Made by a program: the position numbers and the translations under genes. The notes under the pieces were generated by a model. That model saw only the letters and a list, made by a program, of their open reading frames with translations. It searched no databases and was not told the origin of the DNA. Below are positions 44,861 through 57,075 of a stretch of 64,000 bases of DNA, one piece after another. This DNA comes from Atriophallophorus winterbourni (lineage: Eukaryota; Platyhelminthes; Trematoda; Plagiorchiida; Microphallidae). How positions within the stretch are numbered: the stretch's first letter is position 1; each line of letters begins with the position of its first letter. The stretch is taken from the NCBI GenBank assembly GCA_013407085.1, contig JACCGJ010002984.1, positions 1 through 64,000 of the forward strand, given 5' to 3'.

Positions 44861-45239
44861 TTTACTAGAAAAGAAAAAAAAGAATGAATAATTATAATTT
44901 GTTCACGCCGCAAACTGCATAATTAAACGGTACGCGTTCAAAATTGCTGAAATAAATTGGGATAACAAATTATCTCGAACGCTTCGAAACGTTCGCGGTT
45001 ATATTGAAAATGTATATCTTTGTTTCCAAGTGTTACAATCAACGTATAGCGTTTGACAATGTGTTTCATTTCATGCGATAACGTCATTACATTTTGGAAT
45101 TCATGTCGATTCCCAGCGTCACTGTGAAAATCTGTCAGCATGCAAGAGACGCACAGAAGCTGAATGCGTTTCATTGAATGGGGATTTGCCGTATCTTGAA
45201 TATATCGTGGATGGACAAGGTAATGAATGCAGCAGTTGT

Positions 45240-45925
45240 GACTGAAGCTTGCCTACATAGCATTCAAAGTTTTTCAAAGTTTTAATGGTCCAAAAAGTAA
45301 ATACTTTACAGTAACCACAGATTAAAAATATAGGGAATTCATAAAAACAACACAAATGTTTTATACACAAGGAAAGTCAGCACGTGTATTCAGGTGCAAG
45401 GTTGGGTTTAGTCAACATATACTTGTCAAGTTCAGCCTTGAACATGTTCAGGCTTGTTGCGCAAATGATATGTGGGGGCAGGGAGTTCCATAGAAAACAG
45501 ACTCTGACAGCAAAGGAAAACCTTCGACAATTTGATCTGGAGTGTGGAATAATTAACTTGTATCCATGCGATCTGCTACCACGTGCTTCTTGCCGATGAA
45601 ACAGGTGTTCGAGTGGGTGATCCACTGTATGCAGAATATTGAAAAGCAGGATCAAGTCACCCCTGAGACGACGGTACGAAAAGTCAAAGAGGTTAAGTGT
45701 TGCAATCCGCTCCTCGTATGGCCTGTTGTATAGCCCGGTCACCAGTTTTGTAGCGCGGTGGTATACCCGTTGCAGCAAGGTCATGTCCTTTTGTAACCAT
45801 GGGGACCATGCTTGAACAGCATACTCCATTGTTGGTCTGATATAGGTGTTAATTAGGATAGCACCGCTAACGCTGACCGAGTCTTTTTTTACACAAAATA
45901 AAATAGTCGGATCATGGATCGACAT
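45240..45925 (-). pseudogene. CR1-like 3' end: C-terminal domain and 3' UTR
   Basis: An open minus-strand frame of 182 codons reads INTYIRPTMEYAVQAWSPWL, TLLQRVYHRATKLVTGLYNR, DFSYRRLRGDLILLFNIL, KLIIPHSRSNCRRFSF, VCFLWNSLPPHI and ends at TKPNLAPEYTC. This is the conserved C-terminal domain of CR1 Pol, uninterrupted. A 3' untranslated stretch follows to about 45255, ending in TTCAAAGTTTTTCAAAGTTT, the family's terminal repeat. The upstream end near 45925 is a 5' truncation, the normal outcome of target-primed reverse transcription. Confidence 0.88.
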
Positions 45926-45929
45926 TATA

Positions 45930-46980
45930 GAGAGTTATAGTCCAAAAGCCGATTTTCGAACCTACGGCACTATAGGTGCGAAGAGGTTTGTAAAAGAGAT
46001 ATAACAACTCATGGCATTGATTCAACTTAATAGGAATTAATAACTCGTGATTCTATACTCCGGAGGCACTGTGTAAATCGTCTTGTACGAACTGGCTAAC
46101 AGCAGATTCTGCTAATTTCTGCTGTAGCTAAATCACACCGAAAGGTTTTCAATGCCGCCAATAGACCGAGTAACTCTAATCGTTTTCATAACCGCGAAGA
46201 AAGTTTTCCTCCCTAAACAGGCTGTTTCGTCATTTTAAATCTTCGTGTGAGGCTTAAAAAAGGCCGACAAAGTTTAAGAGTTTTTGAGAAATCTTTTTAC
46301 TAACGATACATTCTGACAGACTCGACCTAGCTGATGAATTGTGTAAGCAAGCTAGTACACATTCCCTATGGCAGATTGGTTCAAGTCATTACAATTCCCT
46401 TTCCAAATGAGACAGTCATAATTAGTTTCTCAAACTTTAATATTTGCTAAATCAAAAAATCCGACTGACAAACAATTTTTACATTTCGGGCTGCTGATGT
46501 TGAAAAACATTTTACATTCAAGACGATTTTCGGATTTCATGAAGATTTCTGGTAGATAAAATCTATATCATAAAGTTTGAAGCTTAGATTTCCAATTCAC
46601 CCCATCGATAAACTAAGACCTTATGCTCACGGAATATGAAGAAAAATTAAACCAAAAAATCAGCCGAAAAAGACAAATACGATAAAACCTTGTGAAGTAA
46701 ATCAGATGCAATATTCCGTACAAAACGCGAACACATACTTTCATTCCTGGTTTCTTCAGAGAGTTTGAACGCTAAATGGAAGAATATTGGGCGTTAAGTC
46801 TGAAGAATTGTGATTATCAATAATTCAAGTTCATCTGTACTTACTTCCTTTCTCCATTGTCAACATTTCTATAAACGTTTTAATGAACTTGTTACAGAAG
46901 AATGGAAAGTGCATAGTTATATAATACATTGCTCTAAATGATCTAATAAAAATGACCTCTTCAATCTGTCACTGAGTTGC
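45930..46980. other. No recognisable feature
   Basis: AT-rich, short chance frames only. Confidence 0.45.
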
Positions 46981-46984
46981 GGCA

Positions 46985-47860
46985 AAGTTGCTAGTGGTAT
47001 AAAAATTGGATCAATTACTCTGATATACAAAAGAGCGAACCGATCCGATGTGTTTAACTGCAGACCAGTCAAGTTGTTACCAGTTCCAATTGGAACACCT
47101 CGGGATGTGCGGCAGATTATTAGCCTGGATACAGGATTACTTGACTGGTAGATTTATCAGGGTCTGAGTTGATGGGACATTATCCAGCCCAGTAGAATTT
47201 ACAAATAGCGTAATTCAAGGCTCTGTCTTGAGTCTAATACTATTCCTGGTGTAAGCTAACGATATGCTTAAAACATTACGCAGCAAAATCATTTTATTTT
47301 CGAATGACATCAAAGTGTGAACTAGCGTACCCACCATAGAAGATTGACAGGACACGACCTTGCTGCAGCGCGTATACCAAAGCCCTACAAAACTGGTGAC
47401 CGAGCTATATAACAGGCCATACGAGGAGAGGATTGCAACTCTAAACCACTTTGACTTTTCGTACCGTCATCTCAGCAGTGACTTGATCCTGCTGTTTAAC
47501 ATTCTGAATACAGTGAATCACGTGTTAGCAGATTGCTGGGCCAAAAGTTAATCATTCCACATTCCATATCAATTAGTCGAAGGTTTCTCTTTTGCTGTTC
47601 GAGTTTGTTATAGATAAAACTCTCGGCCACCACATATCAATTGCGTATCAAGCCTTAGCTTGCTCAAGAATGAACTTGACACATATATTTTGACTAAACC
47701 TTACCTCGCAACTGAATACACGTGCTGATTCTTCATATTGATAAATCATTTGTGTTGTTTTTATGCAATCGCTATATTTTTATTCTGTGGTTACTCTAAA
47801 GTAGTCGCTTTTGTGGACCACGAATACTTTGAAATAGTTTGAACTTTGAATGAGACCTCT
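46985..47860 (+). pseudogene. CR1-like element with internal deletions
   Basis: The plus strand shows SITLIYKRANRSDVFNCRP (about 47010-47070), then at once WLQDYLTGRFIR-like sequence (47120-47160), VIQGSVLSLILFLV (47210-47255), IILFSNDIKVW (47288-47325; F-S-N-D for F-A-D-D), then TLLQRVYQSPTKLVTELYNR (47357-47420), FDFSYRHLSSDLILLFNIL and TKPYLATEYTC (47695-47730). The pieces before the palm and between the palm and thumb are missing. It ends in TTTGAACTTTGAATGAG near 47858. Confidence 0.8.
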
Positions 47861-48044
47861 CGTAGGGAAAAGTATAGAGGATCTTCGATATAATTATGAC
47901 TTGAATGAAAATATATAGTTTCAAACGATTAATAGATGGAGCCAGTGATTTACTAACATAGTTGTGTATTGGGTGAATATTATGAGCCGAACAGCACTTC
48001 GATGCCTCTCCGACAAATCAGCTAAAAATTAAAATACTATTATT

Positions 48045-48700
48045 TTTGGCTTCATTCGATGGATATTGACCATGGATGTGCATCACGAGCGCCTGATGGT
48101 TTAATGCTCCACCACCTTTAAAATAATTAAGCAGTCCAAATCGGAAGAGACAATATCTCCCTGAGCGCTGACTGCAATTGGCAGGACTCGGACTATCGGC
48201 GTCAGTATCACGCTGTCAAATTGATGATCAGGAGCCATGAGCTGTATCTGCTCCTCCTTAACTTAACGACGACGCTTTACGCAATGCCTCCAAAGTGAGC
48301 GGTCAACAGCAAGTTCTTCCTAACCAGTTACTTGGAAACCGTGAGCCTTCATGTCTCTCTTACAAACGTCATCGTACCGCAAATGTCGCCTTCCTGATTT
48401 CATCTGACCATAAAGTAAAGCTTTTGGAATATGAACATTTAATATTTTCAAAAATGACTCAGCAAGCACAGCCGCCTCTGTAAATGTTTTGTGGACCAGG
48501 ATTTAAATAGCACTTCTGCATTTGTTACATTGTGGGTCCATGTTATGCTCAAGTTACGGCGTTTACACATTTGAAAGCATTTTCCGCCGGTTCGTATCTT
48601 GTGTGCATGGTCCAGATCTCACTGCCGTAAAGTGAATCACGTAGTTAGCATACGCTGTATACCGCTATCTTAATCTTTATAGTCAATTTGCGTTTAGCAC
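48045..48700 (-). pseudogene. RTE-like RT C-terminal fragment
   Basis: On the minus strand: SLYGSEIWTMHTRYEP (about 48640-48590), LNPGPQNIYRGGCA-like, then HIPKALLYGQMKSGRRHLRY and DVCKRDMKAHGFQVTG (48450-48340), DRSLWRHCVKRRR (about 48300). This matches the post-RT region of RTE-like elements (L-L-Y-G-x-E-x-W-T, then Y-x-D-x-C-K-R-D). The 3' end carries CATCCATGGTCAATATCC as in 54100-54120. Frameshifts throughout. Confidence 0.78.
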
Positions 48701-49454
48701 AGTTTCAGATAAAAAGTCGACCTTTCGACAGACTGCTCGTGTGTGACAAATACATTTTTAAAAGCGGCATTAAAGCTCTCGGAAGTGATCCTTAGGTTTG
48801 GAAGAACTTGCTTTTGTCCGTTCCATTCAGGTACTGTGTTAAACGTCATCTTCAAATTGAAGTGAAACAGATGCTGTTGAACGTAGATCGTACAGTCAGC
48901 ATGCAACTGCCGTCGATGGGACTACTAGTGCCTTCAGTTTGAGTGCAGCCGGGAATATTCTTTTTCAATCGAACTGTTTTGTCATCCAAACGCAATGGAG
49001 CATGAAACTGATAAACATGTGAGAAAAATCGATGCTCGAAACGACTGAAAGAGGAGAAAACAACGACAAAAGCAACAAAACATAAAATTATGACAATAAG
49101 CTCACCATCTTTGATTTCTTGGATATAAAAACATTTAAATTTGTTAGAAAACATGCATGCTTAAAAAATTTTCATCAACATACTTTATTAAAAGTAATGA
49201 CTTTCCAATAGATACAAAGGATTGCTTTCTAACATGTTATTTCAAAATGTAACAACCGTTGAACATTTCGGAAAAACAACCGGTTTTCTGTCAGCACTGT
49301 TAAACGTCGATTTAAAATGAGAATCAGTGGTCATTCTTAACTTGAAAATATGTTTTGCAAGCAGTGGGTTAGAGCAGTTCTGATAACCGTTGCGTGTTAG
49401 CATACAAGTGGGTTGAGGAATGTTGGGAGGGCACCCTCTGTCGTATAGACAGTG

Positions 49455-50345
49455 AACGAACTATCGATTAATCGACCAATCAAGATCGATGGTGATTTCC
49501 AATTGTGATTTTTGTTCCCTCTGATATTCACACATTTGCTCAATTGTGATACTCTTTGCATTCGGTGAATAAGCGAGTTGAGTGACGGTTGTGTTCTCTC
49601 TAATCACACGGGATGGGCCAACAATAGTGCAGTACAGACATACCAAGGGAGCCAAATGATCTTGTTTTTGTCTACACGACATGGAATCACTGGTACTTGA
49701 ATACACCATTGTGACATTGTTGAGGTGCGAAGTGAATTACCAATGAGTGCTGATCGCGAGCTTTCGATCATTGCCTTCCGATATAACAGAACGGCCGTAA
49801 TCGCCGATAATTCTGAGGACGACATTTGTGAACTCGGGTTTTAAAACGATGGCATTAAATTGGTTTGAGCGACAACATCTTCGGAAGTATGAAACAGTGG
49901 ACACCTCAGCCGCAATTGAACGATATGCAATTCGTTAATTTCGATCAAACGAGCATTGCTTGACGAGGGCTTGCAGTGTCACGGTTAGCACGAAATCGTC
50001 TGGCAAATCAGAACGAATTGACAACCGGGACAGACACATTTGAGGTTCAGTGTTCTGGGTGCTGATTTGTCTATAAAAGATAGGTGTGTGTTTTGTTATT
50101 TGTCTTGTGCGTAATAAACGCCTTTGGTAAACCCGCTTTTCTCTTGTGTTGTTGGATTCGTAGGTGAACCTGATGAGCGTCTGATATGTTGACCACATTG
50201 AGGAATCGAGACACAATCGCTGTGAGTGCTGGGAAGCGGGGGTAACGTGGTTCATGATAGAACGATGAACCGAAGTGGCCAGATGTGGTCCAGATCCCAG
50301 TCTCGGCATCTCTCCCCAACATGCCACAATAGGACTAATTAGAGG
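49455..50345 (-). other. Unassigned minus-strand open region
   Basis: Overlapping minus-strand frames of 60-130 codons run through 49455-50340, more than elsewhere in intergenic DNA here. Within it, 49978-50060 (GTTAGCACGAAATCGTCTGG) resembles 19075-19140 and 26895-26975 in the duplicated segments. The minus-strand peptide there, CLSRLSIRSDLPDDFVLT, is not from a family I can name. It may be the relic of an unrecognised repeat rather than a gene. Confidence 0.3.
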
Positions 50346-50349
50346 TGGC

Positions 50350-51530
50350 GCTTAAAGTGAAACTTGATGACATTCCTTGTTGTGACTATGACCTTGGCCC
50401 GACGAAGCTTCGCTGTCGGAATTTAAACGTTACCCAATTCTGCACCAACCGATTGTACACAAATTCATTTCCATGATATTCTTTCACGTTTATGTTAAAA
50501 ATAATTTGCGAGCAACTTCTGCAAGCTCTGCGTTGAACGCAAGCGCATATTAATTCGAATGAGCATAGCAATGGATTCTACGAAGCTGAATAGGTGCCTA
50601 ATAACGCGAATAGAAAACATTAAACACACGACGAATCAGATGCTCCGATTTGGCAACAAGTGTACATATATATTTAGATGAATGCTAGGCATGGAGCTCT
50701 GTGTAAAAATACTTCGGGGCATTGAATATATTAAACCTGAAAAGCATTGTACTTCGCCAGAATATGTATTGAAAGGGCTAACTGAATTTTGAGCATAATG
50801 TTAGAGAATAGTTGGAACTTACTCGCTAGTAACGATACCGAGTATATTTATCTTCTACTCTAGTACAACGATGTAGTATGTTTTATAGGTTTAATCTACC
50901 TTTTAGCGGGAGAATATTGTACTCTTCTCTGAGATGTATCTTAAAGCGGCAAAGCAAGTGCTGTGTATTATAACTGTTCCGCAGACTGAAAGATTGCCAG
51001 GTCTGGTTCTATGCGAATTTAGACATGGTGGTATAGGGCGCTATAATATTCTTGCCTATAAAATGTGTCTACCGAAAAACACCCATTGAAACAGTTGTAT
51101 CAAGATTGTGGTGGAAATATGAGGGACGGAGTTACCCAAGCAATCTACATTCCAATGACACGTATTGATTGCAGGCAAAATGTTTACCATGCGTGCTATA
51201 CTTTACGGGAATTTCATTCTTCAAATTGTGGTGGGTATTGCTTCTATAACGATATTCAATGCGTAATTACACTTAAAAATGCTTACGTCAATTTGATATG
51301 CGTGTTGCGTACTATTATGCTTCACGTTTTCACCCACACCATGATCATGTGAGGTTGTAAACTGTTCGCTTTTTTAACCAAAGATCATTGAACCCTTGAT
51401 TTATTTTCCGAAAAATAGGATTTAGTGGAACATGGTGGAGGAACAGCTGATCGGATGTACATCAGAATACTTGGGCCCAACCTAGGCGTACCAAACCCAG
51501 AAATGTGGACATTTTTACTAACATGAAGAA
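50350..51530. other. No recognisable feature
   Basis: A plus-strand frame at 51065-51352 is cysteine- and tyrosine-rich (CGGNMRDGVTQAIYIPM, SNCGGYCFYNDIQC) but has no recognised domain or splice context. Nothing else is supported. Confidence 0.35.
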
Positions 51531-51539
51531 CATCATCAC

Positions 51540-51990
51540 CATATATCCACTGTTATAATGTTCACTCAACCTGATCTTATCATCTTCCCCTGATGATGAT
51601 GATGGCAAACATCCGGAAACAAAGTTATACTTGAATGCCACTGTTACACATGGTTATTACAGCGGCCACATATTCAGTGTTTTAGGCATCACTGAAACTA
51701 ATCTTACTGTCTCCACAAGATGACGACAAACAGCCAGAAACTGGTAGTGGCGTGTAAGTGCGCGGGATGTGAGCAATACATTACTTTGATCATCCATAAG
51801 CGCCTTGAGTGCTTGACCACAAATTAATTTGTAATTCTTGTTTGAACATCGTGGTTCGTTGTACGAACCCTATTAAACATTGTCTTCAAAGTATAACTTT
51901 GTTTCAAACCATTGCACTGTTCTAAGTCTCAACATACCTTATCTTACTGTTTCCGCCTAAGGACGGCAAACACTTATTGAACCATTTTAA
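51540..51990 (+). ncRNA. Family C hammerhead-like repeats, three copies
   Basis: Copy 1 at 51590-51628: CTGATGATGATGATGGCAAA, CATCCGGAAAC. Copy 2 at 51710-51765: AAGATGACGACAAACAGCCA, GAAAC, TGGTA, GTGGCGTGTAAG. Copy 3 at 51954-51984: CTAAGGACGGCAAACACTTA. The deduced family is CTGATGA, hairpin CGGC-AAACA-GCCG, GAAAC, GGTH. In copy 2, CCAC before and GTGG after the core, and farther out CTTAC and GTAAG, can pair as an extended helix I. No single copy is intact. Confidence 0.6.
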
Positions 51991-52039
51991 TTAATATCAC
52001 GTTTTCATGATTTCAATTTTGAATCATATTAATGCGATA

Positions 52040-52115
52040 CATATTTGATTTCTCTTATATATATAAGATTTATATAGAGATATATAGATAGATTAATAAC
52101 TATATATATACTATA
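52040..52115. repeat. AT-rich simple sequence (TATA/ATAG)
   Basis: Irregular TATATA and TATAGA units, low complexity. Confidence 0.7.
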
Positions 52116-52359
52116 TATGCTGAAAACCTTCAATTTGTAATCCCGAAAAAGATATTCATCCTTATAATAAGGTGTTTTGTTCACAAAAATGGGAATGTTA
52201 TGTCTGAATGCAAAGCTGCCACCAACATGCTAGTTTGACATGTGTGGTACCATTATTATCTACAGCGTAAGGGGAAGTCTTTCGTGGTTATGCAATTATA
52301 GCTACCTCCAGCATGATTTGTCTGACGGTTAAATGGTTGGAAGTTAACTAGATAGCTAA

Positions 52360-52500
52360 CATGTAGCAATTGTATGCCACAGTTGGATGTGGTTGGTACA
52401 AGCAACCGGTTCGATCACATGTACCCAAATAATTAGATCGTGTTAAACACAATACCATGTGTGTGGTGGAAAACATGCAAATATGGATTTCGTTTAATAG
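52360..52500 (-). repeat. Family A body fragment, rearranged
   Basis: GCCACAGTTGGATGTGGTTG and CGATCACATGT match the antisense body of family A; the following GTGTGTGGTGGAAAACATGC matches the sense downstream arm. The two arms are inverted relative to each other. Confidence 0.45.
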
Positions 52501-52859
52501 ATAACTACACATGAATCACATGATCAAACCAGGTTTAAATGTTTAAGACTTGATTTTAAAACACTATCGGATTTTTACATTAATCAGTACAAGAAAAAAT
52601 ATTGTGATAAATTATTTGCTTCAAATTTGTCCCATGAAAATTACTCTCTGGTTTTGTGTTTGAACAACAAGCTCCATGAATGAGACATCTCTAACAGTAG
52701 CTACAAATTAGTGCCATGTTTCCTATGTATGAAGGCAGTCTGGAAACAGTTTGTGTCCCGGTATACCAGGGGTGAACTTGTTCTGTAGTATTGGCTCAAC
52801 CATCTGACAAAAATGACTTTGTGATCTCAACAAGGCAGTTCATTTCATGTTCTCAATGT

Positions 52860-52985
52860 TTTAGAGCTTTCAAGGTCGAACAAGACAGAGGAATCAGTGA
52901 ACAATGGCGCATGCATGGGTGCAAACCGCACGTAACAGGTCGTGGGGTGTGTGATGGAGTTGCATGCAAATAAGCATTAGCGAAT
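52860..52985 (+). ncRNA. Family A hammerhead remnant, sense
   Basis: GGGTGCAAACCGCACG, TAAC, AGGTCGTGGGGTGTGTGATGG: helix II and the GGTC/GTGGGG part are clear, but GAAAC is TAAC and CTGATGA is replaced by sequence ending GCATGG. The downstream arm TTGCATGCAAATAAGC matches other copies. Confidence 0.65.
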
Positions 52986-53574
52986 CAGGTTCACAACATC
53001 CACAGATTATTCAAATCGTTTTTAACAAAATGCAAGTGGAAAAATTATTTAAGCGTCTTACTTTTTATCAGACCGATAACATCTAGAGTAAAATAATACA
53101 TATCAAAATGTTAATTTGGCTAATGTATGCATACAACTAAACAGATTCAAAAAATTCCAAAATTTTATGGTAATAGAAATACATCGCTTCACAACAACAA
53201 TAGCATAGTGAGTATAAGTTTATGGAAAAAACACAAAATCATGTAACTCACCCTCGCATAATTCGGTTCCTGTGAATGAAAGCAAACAGTTGATTATTCG
53301 TTTGCTGAGAACAATTTGACTAAAGCGTCACCCAAAAACACTCAGACGATTGGCCGATAATATATTTGAAAGAATTTTCATTATAATAACTAACTTGTTT
53401 TCCCCGTGCAAACGACCAAATCTGAAATAACAAAATCTCAATCAGCAAAGGAATATATCTAAATTCTGACATGGTTGTAAACCTGAGTGACGCAGGGAAA
53501 CTGCGTTAAAATTTGGGCGGATAATTAATCAAAAGTTTCTACCAAATCCAATTAATATAGACGGTCCCTTTCAT

Positions 53575-53900
53575 GGAGTTCCATCACACACACGCACACA
53601 CATCACAAACAGATTCTTGACGATGGCAGTCATCGGGTATTGACAGTGGGATAACCATCGTGTGAACTAGTGGTTTAACAACATCCACATGTGTGTGGGT
53701 ATATGTGATTGAACAGATTGGCCACTTAATAATATTCAACGGCGGCTTATAACCGAAATAAATTTGCCATGCTCCACACTACCTAAATTCTTGCCGATCC
53801 TGGTCATGCTGCCCATACCTGATTAGTACCGACAAAACGAAATCATTTGTGGTAGGGCTGCTTACGTGTGTGATGAAAGTGCATGCAAATACGGATTTAA
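53575..53900 (+). ncRNA. Family A hammerhead repeat, sense, worn
   Basis: The body at 53690-53755 (CATGTGTGTGGGTATATGTG, ATTGAACAGATTGGCC, ATTCAACGGCGGC) leads to a core at 53818-53858: CCTGATTAGTACCGACAAAA, CGAAAT, CATTTGTGGTAGGG, then CGTGTGTGATGAAAGTGCAT. CTGATTA keeps six of seven bases of the first strand. Confidence 0.6.
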
Positions 53901-54099
53901 ATTCGAAAGATTTATTTATGAAATCCAGTCGACAACGCCTACCAAATATGTCAGCGTCCGTTTTTTGTCAGCTTTAAAATCGGCCTTTGAAGATAATCTA
54001 GGTGGAGATTGATTAACTGTCGCTAAACAATCGCCTATTCCTAAATTTCTAAGTGTCATATGTTTAATCTCTGAAAATATGTTTTTATTGTTGACCCGC

Positions 54100-55930
54100 T
54101 TCAGTCGCAGTCGACCACGGATGTATATCACAATCGCATGATTTTTTCATGTTCCACAGCTTTTCGAATGACTAAACAGGAGGAACAATCTCTTCCGCAG
54201 CGCTCGCAGTGGATGGCAAATCTCGGTCGATCGGTATCATTTGCAAATTGGCAGCGTGATCTGCGTTCAGCAGGCAAGAGCTATGTCTGCTCCACCTCTG
54301 CATACAAACAACGATTTGCACAATGCTTCGAATCGTAGCGATCCAGAGAAAGTTGTTTCCGACTCACGGCTCAATTACAAGAGCTTTCATATATTCTTAG
54401 CAAACGCCAATGTACCTCAAGTACGGTTTGCCCATTGATCTACTTCGGATTGCAACATATGACCGAGTAGATCTTTAGGAATACGACCATTTTTCATGCT
54501 GTAGACGTGGTCAAGCCACCTCAGGCGGCGCTGTGGTAGTACGGTGTACATGCTCTGCAGACCAGCTTCGGAAATCCATTCAGCATTAGCCACTTTGTAC
54601 ATTCACGATATGTTCAAGATACGACGGATGCTTCATAGGTGGAAAGCATTCAGCTTCCTTCCGTGTCTTGCATGGGTGGTCCAGGTTTCATACCGTACAG
54701 TATAGCATTTAGTACACGCATACCAACTACCGGTTACATCTAAACACGAGCCTTCGATCGTGTGGAATTATAGCTGCTCTGCCAAACCATTTATTAATCT
54801 TCGTGTCTAGCGAGAGATCATCAGCAATGGTTGAACCAAGATATATGAAAAGATCTACTGGTTCAAGCTGACACTTTCCGCAGTGATGATTCGAGGCGAT
54901 ACATTATCTTGATCATAGACTTCGGTCTTGACCATGTTGATTGTGAGCCCAAAGTCTTTGCATGCCGAAGAAAAACAGTCCATTAGCAACTAGAGGTGTT
55001 CTAGGGAGTGAGCAATAATGGCTTCACCGTCGGAAAATAGAAGGGCATGGATTACCACATCCCATACCTTGGTCTGTGCTCTTATTCGTTTCAGGTTTAA
55101 AATCTTTTCATCCGTCGCGTGCGTAAGTAAATGATTTTTGTTCTAGTCCGAAAAGCTTGCTTCGGATGCAAAACAAAGAAAATACTGAACAGCGTTGGAG
55201 CAAGTACACCCTTGTCTGACGCCTTCATGAATTCCAAAGGCTTCTGAACTGAAACCGTTAAAATGGACTGCGTCCTTTTCGTCAGAGTAGAACGAAATAT
55301 CGAATTTGTGCAGCAATTTAAACAGTCTATATAATCAAGCATTTTTAAAAGACCCACTCTGCAGACATAGTTGAATGTGTTCGTTAAATCAATAAAAAGA
55401 GCTTATAATGGCATTCGCTGTTCTCGACACGTATCTTGAAGTTGTCTCAGGAGAAGATCATGTCAACGATTAATCTTTTCCTGTGGAAGCGTAAACACTA
55501 TCAGCAAAAATTGTTGGCTGATCTGTAAGACTTTATCAAACAATTTGTCTACAACCTTCCGATGAGAGATTCTTCGGTAATTTTTGCAGTCATCCCTATC
55601 ACCCTAGTTCTTAAAAAGCGTGATGATCTTTGTGTCTCGCATCTCTTGTGGGACACCTACCTCCTGCCAGCACTGAAGAAGCAAATGGTGAAGAGGTTGT
55701 AATAATGCTGCTCTACCGCATTTGATGAGCTCAGGTGGAATTCCGTCGTCAACAGGGGCCTTCCCTTTCGCTAAGCGGTCGGTTGCCCGTGTCTCGTGTC
55801 TCTTGTGGGACACACTTCTACTGCCAGCAATAAACAACCCCATAATAAAGAGGCTGTAATAATGCTACTCTACAGCATTTGATAAGCTCAGGTGAAATTC
55901 CGTAGTCACTAGCGGACCTAACAAGAGTGG
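54100..55930 (-). pseudogene. RTE-like reverse transcriptase relic
   Basis: Minus strand, 5' to 3': KGKAPVDDGIPPELIKCGR and CWQEVGVPQEMRDTKIITL (55770-55615), NYRRISHRKVVDKLFDKV-like (about 55590-55535), F-D-I-S-F and GVRQGC/SDKGVLAPTLFSI pieces (55280-55180), a lost Y-x-D-D region, then RRLRWLDHVYSMKNGRIPKD (54530-54470) and the 3' end at about 54105. It is the longest RTE-like RT here but is shifted in frame many times and contains an internal 130-base direct duplication (55631-55760 and 55789-55918). Confidence 0.82.
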
Positions 55931-56955
55931 AGTTTCAATATTCTTTTCGTATGCACAGCCTCTCGAAGATCACGGAACAAACAGATTTGGATGTTTCGAG
56001 ACTCTGCAACTCCGTGTTTCAGAAAACATCTCAATATTCTGACTACCGCAAATTACGCTTTGCAATGTTTATTCAATCGACGCAGGTTGTATAAGACAAG
56101 GCCTCATGCATTGACTGTCCCTTAATCACAGCTTAACTGTAGACGATATTTTTTACCGAATAAGGTTGTTTTACTTTGAGAAATATACACGGTTGTGTTG
56201 TGATCTCACAAAATTAAAGCACGTTCAATCAAAAGCTTTATACCATTTTAGCCCTTAACCCATTATTCGAAGAACAATTAACATAATTACCCATTGATCA
56301 ACATGTGTCACCCTACCCCAATTTCTCCCGATCTTATTTTTGCTTATTAAATTTTTCGTAGTTCCCATATTATTCTGTTATATCCTGCAAAACTATATTT
56401 TTTTCAACCACTAAATTGAAATTTAACGGCCGAATGTAATGTAATCATAAATTTGGTGTATCTGTTTCGTACAGAAAAGTGTTTTTAAACTTTGTGCAGA
56501 GGGGCAAATATGCAGCTGCATATATTTTGAAGTAGGCCAACAACAATAATTTAGGTAGAACGCATGTATAACGTTGTTAATGATGATTGCATGAAACCAA
56601 GACCTGATGCATACAAAACTTGATTCTCCTTCACCCATGTGATGAGTACAATATCACAAACTTTATCGTATGCAACATGTACATTTTTGTTTAAACATCT
56701 CAGTTGTAGTGCGGCTAGATTCATTTCGAATCAAAATAATAAAGTTTACGCTACGATAGTGTTGCGAGGGTCATTTAAAAATGTTTCGCAAATAATATAC
56801 CATGCTGTTCAAACTGGGAATTAAAACATTATTTTAAACTTGCTGCGTGCAAGGTGGGATGTGATTAGAAAAATATGTTGGATATTTTTAGGCATCTTGA
56901 GCACTCGTCCACAACAATTTTACTAATACTTTATCGTTTCAAATCCTAAGTCTGT
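55931..56955. other. No recognisable feature
   Basis: AT-rich, no motif or repeat recognised. Confidence 0.45.
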
Positions 56956-56959
56956 TCAG

Positions 56960-57075
56960 CACTCTCCAGCTGTTTTAAAGATCATTGAAAATAATCTTAC
57001 GGTCTCCAAATGATGATGATGAACCACCAGCAAACGGTCGCGGTTTGCAAGTGCGGTGGAAGTGATCATCACGAT
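56960..57075 (+). ncRNA. Family C hammerhead-like remnant
   Basis: AATAATCTTACGGTCTCC, AAATGATGATGATGAACCAC, CAGCAAACGGTCGCGG and GTGCGGTGGAAGTGA match the order of 51684-51775. CTTAC and the downstream TGCAAG replace the outer helix I pairs only in part. Confidence 0.5.

Noticed and set aside
50160..50200. CTGATGAG at 50169 as another hammerhead
   Set aside because: No GAAA strand, hairpin or GTH site follows at a suitable distance.
52791..52973. 60-codon plus-strand frame as a small protein
   Set aside because: It runs through a family A hammerhead copy and has no homologous frame in other copies.
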